NCBI GenBank assembly: GCA_963965975.1
Contig: OZ014425.1
Span: 1,188,501-1,252,500, forward strand
Source: Xestospongia bergquistia
Lineage: Eukaryota; Porifera; Demospongiae; Haplosclerida; Petrosiidae
Reading direction: 5' to 3'
Length of the DNA stretch: 64,000 nucleotides
Below the pieces are notes generated by a model. The model made no database searches. It saw nothing but the letters and a program-made list of their open reading frames with translations, and was not told the DNA's origin. Positions 1 to 17,100 of this stretch are shown here, in pieces (the stretch's first letter is position 1; each line of letters starts with the position of its first letter). The position numbers were made by a program, and so were the translations under genes.

Positions 1-1029
1 CATGTGATGTCGTTTGGTTTATCTCTTTTTAGGATAAATGTAGTGTGTTTTTTTATGTGCAGTTAAATATCAATATTGTTTTTTTAACATTACGTAAGAG
101 CACCTTAAGATGTCTTGATTTGTTTTTGTTAGGTAGTTTAGTAACCCCTAGTTTACAATGTTGAAAGTAACATCGTGATCATGAAGATCTATGTAATCTA
201 ATATACTGACAGGATATAGCACACTTGTTATAATGTTTGTAATATGTTGTACTTATGAGTGGTCAAATCTTAATAATATTGGACAGCTGGTTGGTGGATA
301 GAGGAATGAGTCTTGTTGTTTGAGTGTTAGAAAAAACATCTTATTAATTCTTTGGTCTTTCCCTGGCTATTCTTAACTACAGTGAATTACCACAATCTCA
401 CACTTAAACTCTTTGATTCATTGACTACTTCCTTTCTAGAACAAACATTGGTGGGTTTTATTGACACAGTAGTTTTCCCTTACGCAGAATTAGTTATACA
501 TTATAATAATTAATATACTTCCTGTATTGAGTGGGCGGATGGAGAGGTGTGGTCTGTTGAAGCCTGCCAGTATATAAAAGCCAAAGCTGACAGTGAGATA
601 GTTTTCAGTGTAGACTTCAAAAAAACTTGTTACAGATTTTAATTGTCAAATTGTTAGTTGGAAATTGTCAGTGATACTGTTGGGAATTTCACTGTATACT
701 GCAAGTGCTAGGACTTCTGTCAGTAGCTTTTCTGCATAGTTTTATTACCAGCTGTGACCAGACTTTGTTACTTTGCAAGACTGCTGTTCTGAAAGACTTG
801 TGAACATTATCAACAATTAAAATGATGAAATTATTCTCTAGTAATAATGTCTTTCCTCCTTTGCCCTGGACTTGTTTGTGCTTGCCCAATGTAAGGAAGA
901 TTGAATAATACATAGGAGAAGGCTCTTGTTTGTGTAACATATAATGAATATGTGTAATGTATTAGACATAATTACATAATGTTATATCTCTCTCTCCCTC
1001 TCTCCCTCTCCCTCTCTCTCATATTATAG
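1..1029. other. Upstream stretch with no recognised exon
   Basis: No exon is supported here, although the 5' exons of the AGAP gene must lie in or before this stretch. A good TATA-like element sits at 571-580 and could mark an internal promoter, but no start codon or first exon can be tied to it. The end of the stretch (about 985-1021) is a CT-rich tract that acts as the polypyrimidine tract of the acceptor at 1029. The open frame antisense at 689-940 has no family-like features. Confidence 0.5.
571..580 (+). promoter_or_regulatory. TATA-like element, possible internal promoter
   Basis: TATATAAAAG matches the TATA consensus well and lies about 450 bp upstream of the first visible AGAP exon. 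It could start a shorter AGAP transcript beginning at the PH domain. This rests on sequence match only; no first exon was found. Confidence 0.25.
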
Positions 1030-4770
<3,741 letters not shown>

Positions 4771-5021
4771 GATATTTCAATTGTATTATAATTGTTATAA
4801 CTTATTTTTTCATTGCATTAATTGGATCTCTTATTTCTCCGTCTCTCTCTCTTTTTTTTTTCTTATTTATTTGGTTGTTATTGTTATTTGTTTCATTTAA
4901 CTTTCAACTTCTTAATGAAGAATAAATTCATTGTTAACAGTTTTTTCATTTCTATAGTCAACTATTGAATTATATTTCTTCTGTTCTCCTCATTTTTTTA
5001 ATTATTACAATTCGTAGTCAA

Positions 5022-5118
5022 CACGTGACTTAATAATTCTAGATGATTAGTTAATTATTTAGTTTTAATATTAGCATGATTTGTTATAAAGATTTTAAAG
5101 ACACGAGCAAATCACGTG
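5022..5118 (+). promoter_or_regulatory. Receptor A upstream region with two E-boxes
   Basis: Two CACGTG palindromes (5022-5027 and 5113-5118) lie within 125 bp upstream of the ATG at 5145. Both are kept at the matching positions of receptor B (11067-11072 and 11146-11151) although the bases around them differ. A bHLH-factor binding role is inference. Confidence 0.35.
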
Positions 5119-5144
5119 TCTAATGATAACTAGGCAGTATTCCA

Positions 5145-8100
5145 ATGGCTACTGGTCCTGCTCATTCCTCCACAATACAGTCAACACCTCAAGATGTGTA
5201 AGTTATTTTTGTTTGAAATAGTGCTAGATATAATTTAGTTACTATTGATGTTTAAACATTAGTGAAATGTTGTATGTATATTTTAATGGAAATCCATTAT
5301 TAATGGATTTCCATTAAAAACAACTCAACAATTAATAGATACCATATCATTAATTTAATGATATTGTATCTATTAATTGTTGAGTTTTTGTAACAATGAA
5401 GATATCCATTATTTACATAAATGTATTTTAATTGTATTACATTACTAAACAATAACTCTTTTTTGTAGAATTAATTTTTTACACTTATGTCGTATCATTT
5501 TGGAGGATGTACCAGATATTCTTCGCTGGTTGTTTTATCAAAAAATTTCACACAAGTACAAAAGACAATGGGTAGATGATAAAAATTGGGGAAAGTGGTT
5601 TCTTCAACAGGATAGGTTCACTTCAAAATTGAGTTCTACTCAAAAGCAAAATCTTGCAAATGGTCAAACTCAATATTGGGATTCAACTCTCCTATTTCAT
5701 ACTCTATTGTATTCCAGTCATCTTCTTTTAGCAGATCCAATTCCTGGGAATAAAGTGAGCATTCAACACAACTCAAAAAAATTAATTTCCACAGTACCAA
5801 TAATTGATTTTATTCGTGTCCTTCGACAAGGTGACAAAATTATACTAGACTTAGGATCTGCAGACTTTATTAGAGTAGAAGTAGCACATGTTCGTCCAAC
5901 TGAATTGTTCCTTAAGTGGCCATTAAAACTACCTCAATCAGCACCAGTTCAATTAGTCTGTGATGCTTATGTGTGTTCAAGAGAATGGCATGCTGTGGAA
6001 CACCTTTCATTTCTTCGCAATGATAGAGTTGCTCATTGCAAAACAGCTTGTATCACTAATAATGAATTGGGTTATATCATACAAGATATTGAAGCAGTTT
6101 ATAAGACCCTACATGTTCCACCTTCCCGTATAAACAAAATGAGATCTATAATTTCAGGTATGTGAACTTTTGTATGTAACAGAAAATGTTCATAAATTGA
6201 ACATTTACTGTGTCTTTATTTGTAGGCAAACTTTAAACAGTATTGACTATGATTCTATTTATATCCAATAGAACCAATTGTAGAAGCTGGCATAGTTCAA
6301 AAGATTGAATACTATAAAGAAAAATGGCTAAAGGAAAGTGAGCACTATGTACAAGTCAAAGAAGATATTGATCACCTACAAACTGATGTGAAAGAGATTA
6401 AAGAAAAGGACATTCCTGAAATAAAGGATAATTTTAAGGAAATCAAGAAAGGTATTTTAAAGTAAATATGTATAGAAATGTTTTGGTCAAGATCAGATTA
6501 ACTATTGACTAATAATTGTAGTTATAACAGCTTACATGTATTTGATACAACAGAAACCAAAGGCAGACAACTATTTCTACTTTCCAATTGTTACATGTTG
6601 TATTATTTTTATATTGTTACTAGACACCCACTAGGTTTGGGGTGGGGTTTAGGAACAATGTAAAAATAGTTTAATGTACAATAAAGTAGAAAATAGATAT
6701 GAGCGTGTGCCCTTGGCTTCTATATTTTGCAAAAAGTATACTGTTTATGTAGAAAATGGTAGCAATATCTTGTTTTGTCTAAGAATAAAAATAAATCATT
6801 ATTAGTTCTAACATAATTTTTAACTACAAAACAATAAATTTCATTAATAATCATAACAATATTGTTTTCTTTCAGTTTGTATTAAAATAATTTTGCTAGC
6901 TACTTACAATCTGTATGCCATATATATTGGTTAAATGAACTAATCAATAATTTTACAGAGATATATATAAGGACTGTCTGTCTGAAAGTCTATCTGGTTA
7001 AACAAAAATTCAATTTTTTGTTTTTACCTCTCTTAGAGTCTAAGGAGCATCAAGATGAATTGGATTCACTAAAATCAAGACAGTCTACATTTGAAGACAA
7101 GCAGAGTTTACAAGAACAAACATTGGCTCTTCATGGCACTCAGTTGGCAGACTACAGTGAAAAAATTGCCCAATTTAGCAGTGAAGTAAGTACATTACAT
7201 CATCAGCAAGACCAAACAAAAGTCTACATAGAGCAGTTATCAGCTGAGCAAAATAAACAAATAAGTGAAGTTAAGGAAAAAGTTGACCTTTTAAAACAGC
7301 AGAAAGGTAAATACATATATATCATGACTCTATGCTAATTTAATAGCATAGTAACAGTTAATTAATACTATCCTAAACTCAAAGATCTTTCATTATGAGT
7401 TTACAGCCTCTTTATATATGAGATTATACACATGAATTTATATGGAATTGTTAGAGGATTGGAAGCAATCATATCATTTAAGTCAATTAGTATTAGTAGG
7501 TGGTCTATTCAAACAAAAACAGAATATACACAAGTCATGATCAGACTATTTAAAGAAAAAAAGTTAAAATGAATTACCTATACTGTAACAATATAATAGA
7601 TTTATAACGTTATTTTTATTAGAGATGGACAGAAAAGATGAATTATTTCATGGTATACTTTAATTTACTAAATAATTTTATAGATTGGTCCCAGTACTGG
7701 ATTTCAAAAGCAAAACCAACGAGGTTGGATCATAAACGTGGTCAAACCCAAAACTCAAAAGCCAAAGAAATGATGTGGCAGTCACAACCAAACAACCAAT
7801 CTTCACAAATCTTTGACAAATTCTATGACAATATTGTTGCTGTCATTACCGAAGACAAAGATCTCAGTCATTATTTCATTGAAACTTTGTATATTAATTT
7901 TCTATTTCCTGATACTGTAAAAAAAGCAGTTGATCAAATACTTTGCTTAGACATTAAAGCTAGAACAGTAATGAGATACCTTAGTACTTTCATGAGTAGA
8001 AGCAGAAATCCTGAAAAGAATCTTACTAAGGTTATTAAGATACTTGCCACATTCCCAAAACTAAAAACATTGGCTACAGATATGAATAAAGAAGGTATAA

Positions 8101-10798
8101 TTTGTAGTTATTAACAATCAACAATCATATTTCATAGATCTTTCTAAGATTAACATTCAAATCAAGTCACTGGATATTCCACAAGATCCACAACCTAAAA
8201 TTAAAGATGTTTTAGAAACATCATCAAGTATGTGTATATATAAATTTATTTTAATGTTCTTATTTGTTCTGGACACATTAATAGTGCTGATATAATTTTT
8301 GATTTCTTTCAGTTGTTGGTGCAGATCTAGACTCGCTGGAAACTTCATTGACTGAGCCAATTAAACGTTATGCAGATGTTTTACGTAGTACTTACAAGCA
8401 ATGGCGACATGCAGATACCAAATGGCCTCAAGGTTTTTTTTCTACGACATATATGTTTGTTGACTTAGCTATTGTTGAGAATGACCCAGATTACAATGAC
8501 GCATTTTTTCGAGCTACCATCCACGGGTCTGTTGATGACATCATTGAAAAGAAGAAGACACCAATATCATTGGAAGATTTTTGTCAACTTCCATGTGGCT
8601 CATCAATACTTATAGAAGGTGCTCCAGGTATTGGTAAGTCTACACTAGCCTTTGAAATATGTCGTCGATGGTCTAATGGTGTGGCATTTCAGCATCATCA
8701 CTTAGTGTTATTACTGCAATTAAGAGATAAAACTGTACAAAATAGTTTGACATCTATTGAAAAATTGCTTGGATGTTATCTTGATAAGCAATCATGGAAA
8801 TCACAAGCTGTTCAAGATATCATTGATGAAGGTGGTAGTGGTATGTTAATTATTTTAGAAGGTTATGATGAACTTTCAGATGACATGGATGGTGCTTATG
8901 TAGTTAATAAAGTTATACAACAAAATATTTCAAAAGCAACCACTATTATTACTACACGTCCTTCTGCTAAATCCAAGTTAGCTCAAATCATTCGTGCATT
9001 TACCCACCATATCGAAGTATTGGGATTCACAAAAGCTAATAAAGATCAATACATTAGCAAGTTCTTTAAGGACAAAGAGTCATTACAACATTTTCACCAG
9101 TACATAAAACGCTTTCCTGTTATTGAAGGATGTCTCTATGTTCCCATTAATCTTGTAATTGTTTTAGATATCTTTCAACATTCTCATGTTGATAGTAGTC
9201 TACCAGAAACTATGACAGAGCTTTATGACACTTTAGTACGAATGTTGATATATCGGCATTTAAAAAGTCATGATCCTAGTAAGGTGATCAACTTTAGTAG
9301 CCTCAAAGAGTTACCACAACCAGCATTATTTACATTTCATAATCTTTGTAAGCTTGCATATGATGGCATTTGTAACAAGCAACTGGTTTTTGATTGTAAG
9401 GAAAATTTTGAGACATTAGGCTTAATGCAAAAGGAATCACAAGTACTTCCAAGTAAAGGTGGTGATACGTTTGTTTATAATTTCCTTCACTTGACCATTC
9501 AAGAGTTTCTAGCAGCCTACTATGTGCATGATAACAACGAGGAAGTCAAATTGCTTTTTAGGAAATGCAACTATAAGTTTAATCTTTCTATTATGATGCG
9601 CTTCTTAGCTGGTTTAACAAAACTGGAATCAGTAAACCTTTACATTCCAGATAAAGTGTCCAACTGTAACATATTTCATCAGTTCTTTGAGGCAAAAAAT
9701 GATACACTTACTTTTGAGCGTTTTAGTAGAAAAAAAGATGTGGAAGTCTTACGTCTTTCACCAACTCCTATTCCATCTGATATGTATATGATAGGACGTT
9801 GCATTGCTTTGGGTCTGTGCCAATGGAAGCTTGGTTTCACATTACGAGGTTTTGGTAGTGAGCATATAGAGATGTTTATATCTGGTTTGAATTCTACGGG
9901 GAGTGAGCTTAAAGGTTGTGTTGTGGATGCTAGTTTTTCTTTAAATCCACTTGGCAATAAAGGTCTTAATCTTCTTTTTGAGCTACCACAGTGTATTCTA
10001 GAAAACATCGGCAGTCTCTATTTACAAGGCATTGAAGTTGATGGAGACTGCTTCAAAGAAGGCAAAAAAATTCCTAATTTCATCAAGTTATGGGAATTGC
10101 TTTTTCACGATAATTATTTCAAAGAAGGTGAACAAATGTGTTTTATTGAAACTCTCTGCAGTTGGTCTAAATCCCTTCAACGTGTGTCATTCTCTAGACT
10201 TAGTTCAGATGAGTGTGTCACTCTAACTAATTTGCACACTCTTCACACAATAGAGCTTTATCAACTTTCATCTCCTAGTATTAAAGCTGTTATCGGATGC
10301 TTATCAAAGAATACTACACTTCAAATCCTTAAAATTTGTCAGAGTGAAATCAAATCTAGGTTTATTGATCGTCTCCCTATAACTCTGCCTTCCTCTCGTC
10401 TCAAGTCACTTGAGTTTATCAATTGTGCTATAGACTCTGTTACAGTTTGTATTATAGCTAATGCAGTGAAGAATCTATTATTAATAGAGAAACTAAACCT
10501 CAGTGATAATCTAATAGATGACAAAGGTGGACATTATCTTGCTGATATGATACACTCACTGACTGCAGCAGAGTCGTTTACAAATATGGCACACAACCTC
10601 AATGAAGTACACCTAGATCACAACCCATTCACCGAAGAGACTATCTCGAGGTTTGTCAATGTACTTTCATCTTGTCATCCACAATCATTGATAAAACTTC
10701 ATTTATCTTTGGGATGGCAGGATTATATAAAATCACTTCCTACTTATCCTGAAGTTATGGAACGTGTGTTATTTGGTAGAACCAATGAAAGTCAATAA
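5145..10798 (+). CDS. HEPN-coiled coil-NACHT-LRR receptor (receptor A)
   Basis: NLR-like intracellular receptor of 1402 aa. Exons: 5145-5197, 5469-6157, 6272-6451, 7037-7306, 7623-7652, 7684-8094, 8138-8227, 8313-10798. Residues about 19-245 form a DZIP3/hRUL138-like HEPN domain: an N-terminal helix with LCRIILEDVPDILRWLF, then WDSTLLFHTLL, and the catalytic-type motif FLRNDRVAH (R201, N202, H207; R-x5-H). Between these lies a strand-rich insert of about 70 residues. Residues 248-407 are coiled coil. Residues 408-544 are a helical region resembling a CARD or death fold (weak). The NACHT domain has Walker A GAPGIGKST (about 677-685) and Walker B LIILEGYDEL (about 753-762). The C-terminus has leucine-rich repeats, e.g. 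LEKLNLSDN-like and LNEVHLDHNPF. In NLRs the repeats usually sense and NACHT oligomerises; HEPN domains are commonly RNases. Ligand and target are unknown. The start was chosen because the same ATG context is kept in receptor B. Confidence 0.85.
5281..5387. repeat. Two perfect hairpins in intron 1 of receptor A
   Basis: Two adjacent palindromes: a hairpin of TTTTAATGGAAATCCATTAA with its complement (5281-5319), then arms CAACAATTAATAGATAC and GTATCTATTAATTGTTG around an inner palindrome (5322-5387). The whole structure recurs at 11284-11390 in receptor B. It could be a MITE or a cruciform-forming element carried by the duplication. Confidence 0.85.
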
Positions 10799-11066
10799 CC
10801 TGCAGAGTACTACTTAAGATATTTTATTTGTATTATAATTATTATAACTTATTTTTTCATTGCATTAATTGGATCTCTTATTTCTCTGTCTCTTTTTTTC
10901 TTATTTATTTGATTGTCATTATCATGTACAAGTTTTTTTTCTTTAAATTTGTAGCTTCTTAATTAAGAATAAACTCATTGTTACAGTTTTTTCATTTCTA
11001 TAGTGAACTATTGAATATATTTCTTCTATCCTCACAATGTCTCGTTTTTTTTCAATTTTTAGTCAA

Positions 11067-11151
11067 CACGTGACTTAATAATTTTTGATGATTAATTAAT
11101 TTAGTTTTAATATTAGTATAATTTGTTATAAAGACACGAAGAAATCACGTG
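11067..11151 (+). promoter_or_regulatory. Receptor B upstream region with two E-boxes
   Basis: CACGTG occurs at 11067-11072 and 11146-11151, matching the two E-boxes upstream of receptor A. Spacing to the ATG (11170) is shorter than in copy A. Confidence 0.35.
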
Positions 11152-11169
11152 CGTGATAATAACTAGGCA

Positions 11170-14100
11170 ATGGCTACTGGTGCTGTTCATTCCTCCACAA
11201 TACAGTCAACACCTCCAGATTTGTAAGTTATCTTTGTTAGAAATAGTGTTAGATATAATTTAGTTACTATTGATGTTTAATGTTTTTAATGGAAATCCAT
11301 TATTAATGGATTTCCATTAAAAACAACTCAACAATTAATAGATACCATATCATTAATTTAATGATATTGTATCTATTAATTGTTGAGTTTTTGTAACAAT
11401 GAAGATATCCATTATTTACATGAATGTATTTTAATTATATTGCATTACTAAACAATAACTCTTTTTGTAGAATTAATTTTTTCTATTTATGTCGTATCAT
11501 TTTGGAGGATGTACCAGACATTCTTCGCTGGTTGTTTTCTCAAGAAATTTTGAACAAGTACAAAAGACAATGGGTAGATGGTATAAAATGCGGAAAGTGG
11601 TTTCTTCAACAGGATAGGTTCACTTCAAAATTGAGTTCTACTCAAAAGCAAAATCTTGCAAATGGTCAAACTCAAGATTGGGATTCAACTCTCCTATTTC
11701 ATACTCTATTGTATTCCAGTCATCTTCTTTTAGCAGATCCAATTCCTGGGAATAAAGTGAGCATTCAACACAACTCAAAAAAATTAATTTCCACAGTACC
11801 AATAATTGATTTTACTCGTGTCCTTCGACAAGGTGACAAAATTATACTTGACTTAGGATCTGCAGACTTTATTAGAGTAGAAGTAGCACATGTTCGTCCA
11901 ACTGAATTGTTCCTTAAGTGGCCATTAAAACTACCTCAATCAGCACCAGTTCAATTAGTCTGTGATGGTTATATGTGTTCAAGAGAATGGCATGCTGTGG
12001 AACAACTTTCATTTCTTCGCAATGATAGATTTGCTCATTGCAAAACAGCTTGTATCACTAATAATGAATTGGGTTATGTCATACAAGATATTGAAGCAGT
12101 TTATAAGACCCTACATGTTCCACCTTCCCGTATAACCAAAATGAGATCTATAATTTCAGGTATATGAACTTTTGTACTGTTACTAGGCAAACCTTAAACA
12201 ATAGTAACTATGATTCTATTTATATCCGATAGAACCGATTGTAGAATCAAGTATAGTTCAAAAGATTGAATACTATAAAGAGAAATGGCTAAAGGAAAGT
12301 GAGCACTATGTACAAGTGAAAGAAGATATTGGTCACCTACAAACTGATGTGAAAGAGATTAAAGAAAAGGACATTCCTGAAATAAAGGATAATTTTAAGG
12401 AAGTTCAGAAAGGTATTTTAAAGTGAATAAGTGAACATGTTATATACTACTTTTGTACTGTTACTAGACACCTTGTCACTAACTTGTAGTACTTCTCTGC
12501 TTTAGAAAGGTTTGGTGTAGGGTTTAGGAACAATATAAAAGTACTTTAATGCAAAGTAGATATAAATGTCTGCCTTTGACTTCCATATGTTGCAAAAAGT
12601 ATAGTACTGTTGACTGCTTATGTAGAAAATGGTAGTGACATCTTGTGTTGTCATAAGAATAAAAATAAATCATTATTAGTTGTAAAATTAACTATAAAAC
12701 AGTCAATTTTATAGTACATTAGTAATCAAACAATATTATGTTTACTTTCAGTTTGTATCAAATAATTTGCTAGCTACTTACAATCTGTATGCCATATATA
12801 TTGGTTAAATCAACCAGTTAATTTTACAGAAATATATAATAACTGTCTGACTGGAAGTTTATTTGGTTGAACAAAAAATTCAACTTGTTTATTTGTTGTT
12901 GTTTTTAGCTCTCATGGAGTCTAAGGAGCATCATGATGAATTGAAGCACAAGCAACAAGCTATTGAAAATGAAATGCACTTAACAGTTGTATCCGTATCT
13001 ACTCTTGAAGACAAATATGAAGCTATGCAAGGACAAACAAGTGGACAATTGGATTCACTAAAATCAAGACAGTCTACACTTGAAGACAAGCAGAGTTTAC
13101 AAGAACAAACACTGACTCTTCATGGCACTCAGTTGGCAGACAACAGTGAGAAAATTACACAAACTAGCAATGAAATAAGTACATTACGTTGTCAACAAAG
13201 CCAGATAGCCAGTCGTGTTAGCCATACAGCAGACTTTGTAAGGACGATATCATCTGAACAGAATCAACAAATGATCAAAGTAGGAGACAAACTTGCCTCA
13301 TTGGAGACTACAGAAAGGCAGCTGTCTGAGGAAGTAGCTCAAAGTGGTGAAATTATTCGACAGCTTTCAGTTGAACAAGGAAAATTAACTGAGAATGTTA
13401 CTGTTTTGTATAAAGATATAGAAGATGTAAAAGTTAATGTCAGTCAAGTCAAAGAAGAAGTTGAACTTCTAAAACATAAAGGTAATAATTTTTTGCTCAA
13501 CATCAAAACTCTGTTAATAACAGTTATACATCTTAATGTTGAAAACCAAATGCTGTTATTATTATTATTATTATTACATGTTGTGTTTTTTCTTTCTAGG
13601 GCCTTCCTCTAAGCTTAGCATATCACATTTTGAAAGTGATATTACTTACTACAATGACCAGTATCATGTTGGTACACGACAATGGTTACTGGATGAAATT
13701 TTCTCCTGGATTAGTCAACCTCCTCGTAACATTAATCAGCCCAACTTTTGCATGATTGTCAGTAACCCTGGAATGGGAAAGTCAGTTGTAGCATCTAAAG
13801 TGTTGTCACTAGTAAGAGAATCTGGCAAATTAGCAGGATGGTTCTTTTTTCAGCATCACATGGGGAGACGTAGTAATCCCAGAATGCTTGTACAAACTCT
13901 TTGTCATCAAATGATGTCCACTATCGAAGGTTATTCTGCTCTAATTGAAGAAGACCTTGCAGATATGGATATTGCAAGTCACACTTTGTTTGAGCTTTTT
14001 GCATATTTAATTCGTGAACCTCTTTATCGTCTTCCTCTTGAGCATGACAGGATGGTGATAGTGATTGATGCATTAGACGAATGTGATTTTGAGTCTCGTC

Positions 14101-17100
14101 CAGATCTATTAAAATTGCTTCTTCGTGAATTCATTAAGCTTCCCAAATGGATGAATATTATTTTAACATCTCGACCTGACCAAAAAATATTGCAAACTTT
14201 AAAACGCATCAAAAGAATTATTGAAATATTACCTGATGATCCCCGCAATCTTGACGATATTCGATTGTTTCTGCATGATTTTCTAAAAGAAAAAATGTCA
14301 GCCGATGAGTTTGAGTCTGGAGTACAACTGTTAGTTACAAAGTCAGAGGGAATGTTCTTGTATTTCCATTATGCAATTGATACTCTTGAAGGAAGGAAGA
14401 TTATATCTCTTCAGGAACTGCATTCATTACTTCCTGATGGTATTGATGATTATTATGAGCATAACTTTAAACGTCTTTTTAATGAACTTGGTAGAGAAAA
14501 GTACCAGAAATTTCTTCAAGGAGTTTTAGCTTCACGATCTGACTTTCCTCAAAGATTCGTAGGGCCATTACTTGATTTAAATCCTCAAGAAGCAATAAAA
14601 GTAGTTTCTTTAGTGTCTCCTCTCCTCCCAATTCACAACGAGTGCATCAATGTTTTTCACAAATCTGTTCGTGATTGGTTATTAGATGAAGAATTAGCAG
14701 GTGATTATGGAGTTGATCCTATGGAAGGTCACAAGCATCTAGCTTATCTTTGTCATTCTAAGTTACAAGATATTAAAGCAAATTTCTCTTCATCAACATC
14801 ATTATCTGAGCAAGTCAATCAATATGTTATACTAAATGTTATCCATCACATGTGTACTTGCATTGACCCACTTTCATGCCATCAACTTATAAGTGCAGTT
14901 GAAGATCTCCAATTCTTGTATTTACGTCTTCTGTTTTCACATGGCAGTACTGAAGGTTTATTAGAAGACTTAGCTGAAACACAAAAAGCTCTTGCTAAAC
15001 ATAAACAGCTTCGTCAAAGAACACAAGACATTTATCTTTTCATACAGAGGTGTGCGCATCTCTTAAATGGTAAACCATATTTAGTTTTCCAATGCGCATT
15101 GAATGAACCTGATATGTTTTCAAAACGACTGGGTATTCAGAGGTTTCTAGCCAATCCTCTTCAAGCTTTTCCAGATCTTAAAGTATTGTTACAAGTTGTT
15201 AATAAGTCCCAACACTTTAGTTCTTCACTTATTACCTTTACATGTGATGATGATATCACAAGCTGCATAACGTCTCCGGACCAGAAGCATGTGATATGCA
15301 GTGACAGTAAAGGCATAGTATACTTTTGGGAAATAGAATCTGGTGAACTACTCAACAAAGCTGATCTCAGTCAGGAATTTAACATGCTTAATCAAATCAA
15401 CCAATGCAGTATATCTCCAGATGGTGAGTTGATCTCGTATGGGAATTTAAAAGAAGTACTAAATATGGACGCTAAGAAGATGCCTCTAATTTCTACAGAT
15501 CGTGACCATAATGTCAACACTTGTATCTTCAGTCCTGATGGTAAAAAACTTGTGGCTTTCACTTCTTATATAGATGGCTTTTTTAGGCTTATGAAGGAAT
15601 TACAATTTCCATATGATATCAGCTTTAGTGTTCAGCTTTGGGACATCTCTAAGTCCAAATGCCGTACTCTTCATACAGTAAAGAGGAAAGAAAATCGTCC
15701 AATGTGTGTCTGCTTTTCTTCTGATGGAAAACTGTTATATTGTGGCTATCGTAATGGTCGTATTATTCAATGGGATGTGATCTCTGGAATTGCACTAGCA
15801 TTGCTATTTCCAAATGGACTTGTTGTAAAAAGAGGTTAGCTGACTATAATATTTTATACATGGAAGTTATATGTTGGGTTGGGTTGGGTTGAAACAATGT
15901 TATGTTGATTTATTACCAGTAATTGTTATGACTTTACATTCTGTAATCTAATCATGACATTAATTTATATTACTTTTCTTACTTTTCAATGTAGAGTCGG
16001 AAGATCTTTTTACTGAGGAATTTGAGGCACTTGATAATACAATTATATCTATAGATTACTCTCCTGACGGTCACTTTCTTGCAGCATGTTGTAAAGAGGG
16101 TGTTGTGATATGGGATGTGACTGCTCTTGAACTTTTAATTGTTCAGCAAACAGAAGATGAAGCACGATTTATCAACTGTTCTTTTTCTTGTGACAGTCAA
16201 CATCTAGCTGCTAGTACCAACAAAGGTACTCTTAAAGTTTGGGCCATCAGCAACTTCACGTTCTCTCTTGAAGTATCTACTAATCCTGATGGGTCTTTAA
16301 ATCCTCTTAGTGAATGCTGTTTTGATAATCAAAAAAATGTACTCTGTGTCTTTCAAAACACAGCTCGGATTTATGCTTATAGCACACTTGTTCAAACCAC
16401 ACATACTCATATAAATTATGAAGCAGTACATCCTAATCGAGCGAATTCTTCTTTATTTCTACCAGATGAAAAGTATGCAGTCACTTGTGGTGGGAAAAGC
16501 CTTTGCTTGTGGGATGTTTCATCATGTCATTTGGTTGCCTCTGCATATGGCATTGTAGGTGGATATCTAATTAGGGTTTCAGCTGATGGTAAAACTCTTT
16601 TAACTTATGGGGACCGTTGTTATATTGAAGTGTGGGATGTTAAAGGACTCACTAAAACTCACACATTAGTCCATCAGGAACAAGCAAATGTTCCAATTCC
16701 TTTTTATGATCCTGATGACTCATCTCCAACTGATATCTGTCACTGTGCTATTTCTGTAAATGGTATTGTTGTGGGTGGGACTGGTCAAGGAGACCTCTTT
16801 GTCTGGTATGGGAATCGGTTAGAATTTGTAAAAGAACTTAAGTTTCATGAGAGTTTGATCTCATTTGTAGAGTTCTCACCAAATGGTAATGCATTTGTGT
16901 CTGCAGACACTGATGGGGTTATCATGATGTGGAAAATTCAATCACAAAATGAAAGCGATTTTGAAGTCAACATGATACCACTTCATGCTCACAATGACAG
17001 TATTGAACAAGTCTTTTATTCACCACAAGGCAGACGGATTGCATCATGTAGCATGGACAAATCTGTTCATTTATATAATGGATCAAATGGAGATTTAATT

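Larger units (their letters stand above)
10801..13481 (+). repeat. Segmental duplication, right copy (pairs with 4754-7306)
   Basis: Begins two bases after the stop of receptor A with the tail codons of AGAP (CAGAGTACTACTTAAG), then repeats the AGAP-to-receptor-A intergenic DNA and the HEPN and coiled-coil exons. The join to the receptor A stop codon marks the tandem-duplication breakpoint. Confidence 0.9.

Noticed and set aside
6452..7036. Possible additional exon in the long intron of receptor A
   Set aside because: The joined exons already share phase and the matching intron of receptor B has no conserved open segment.
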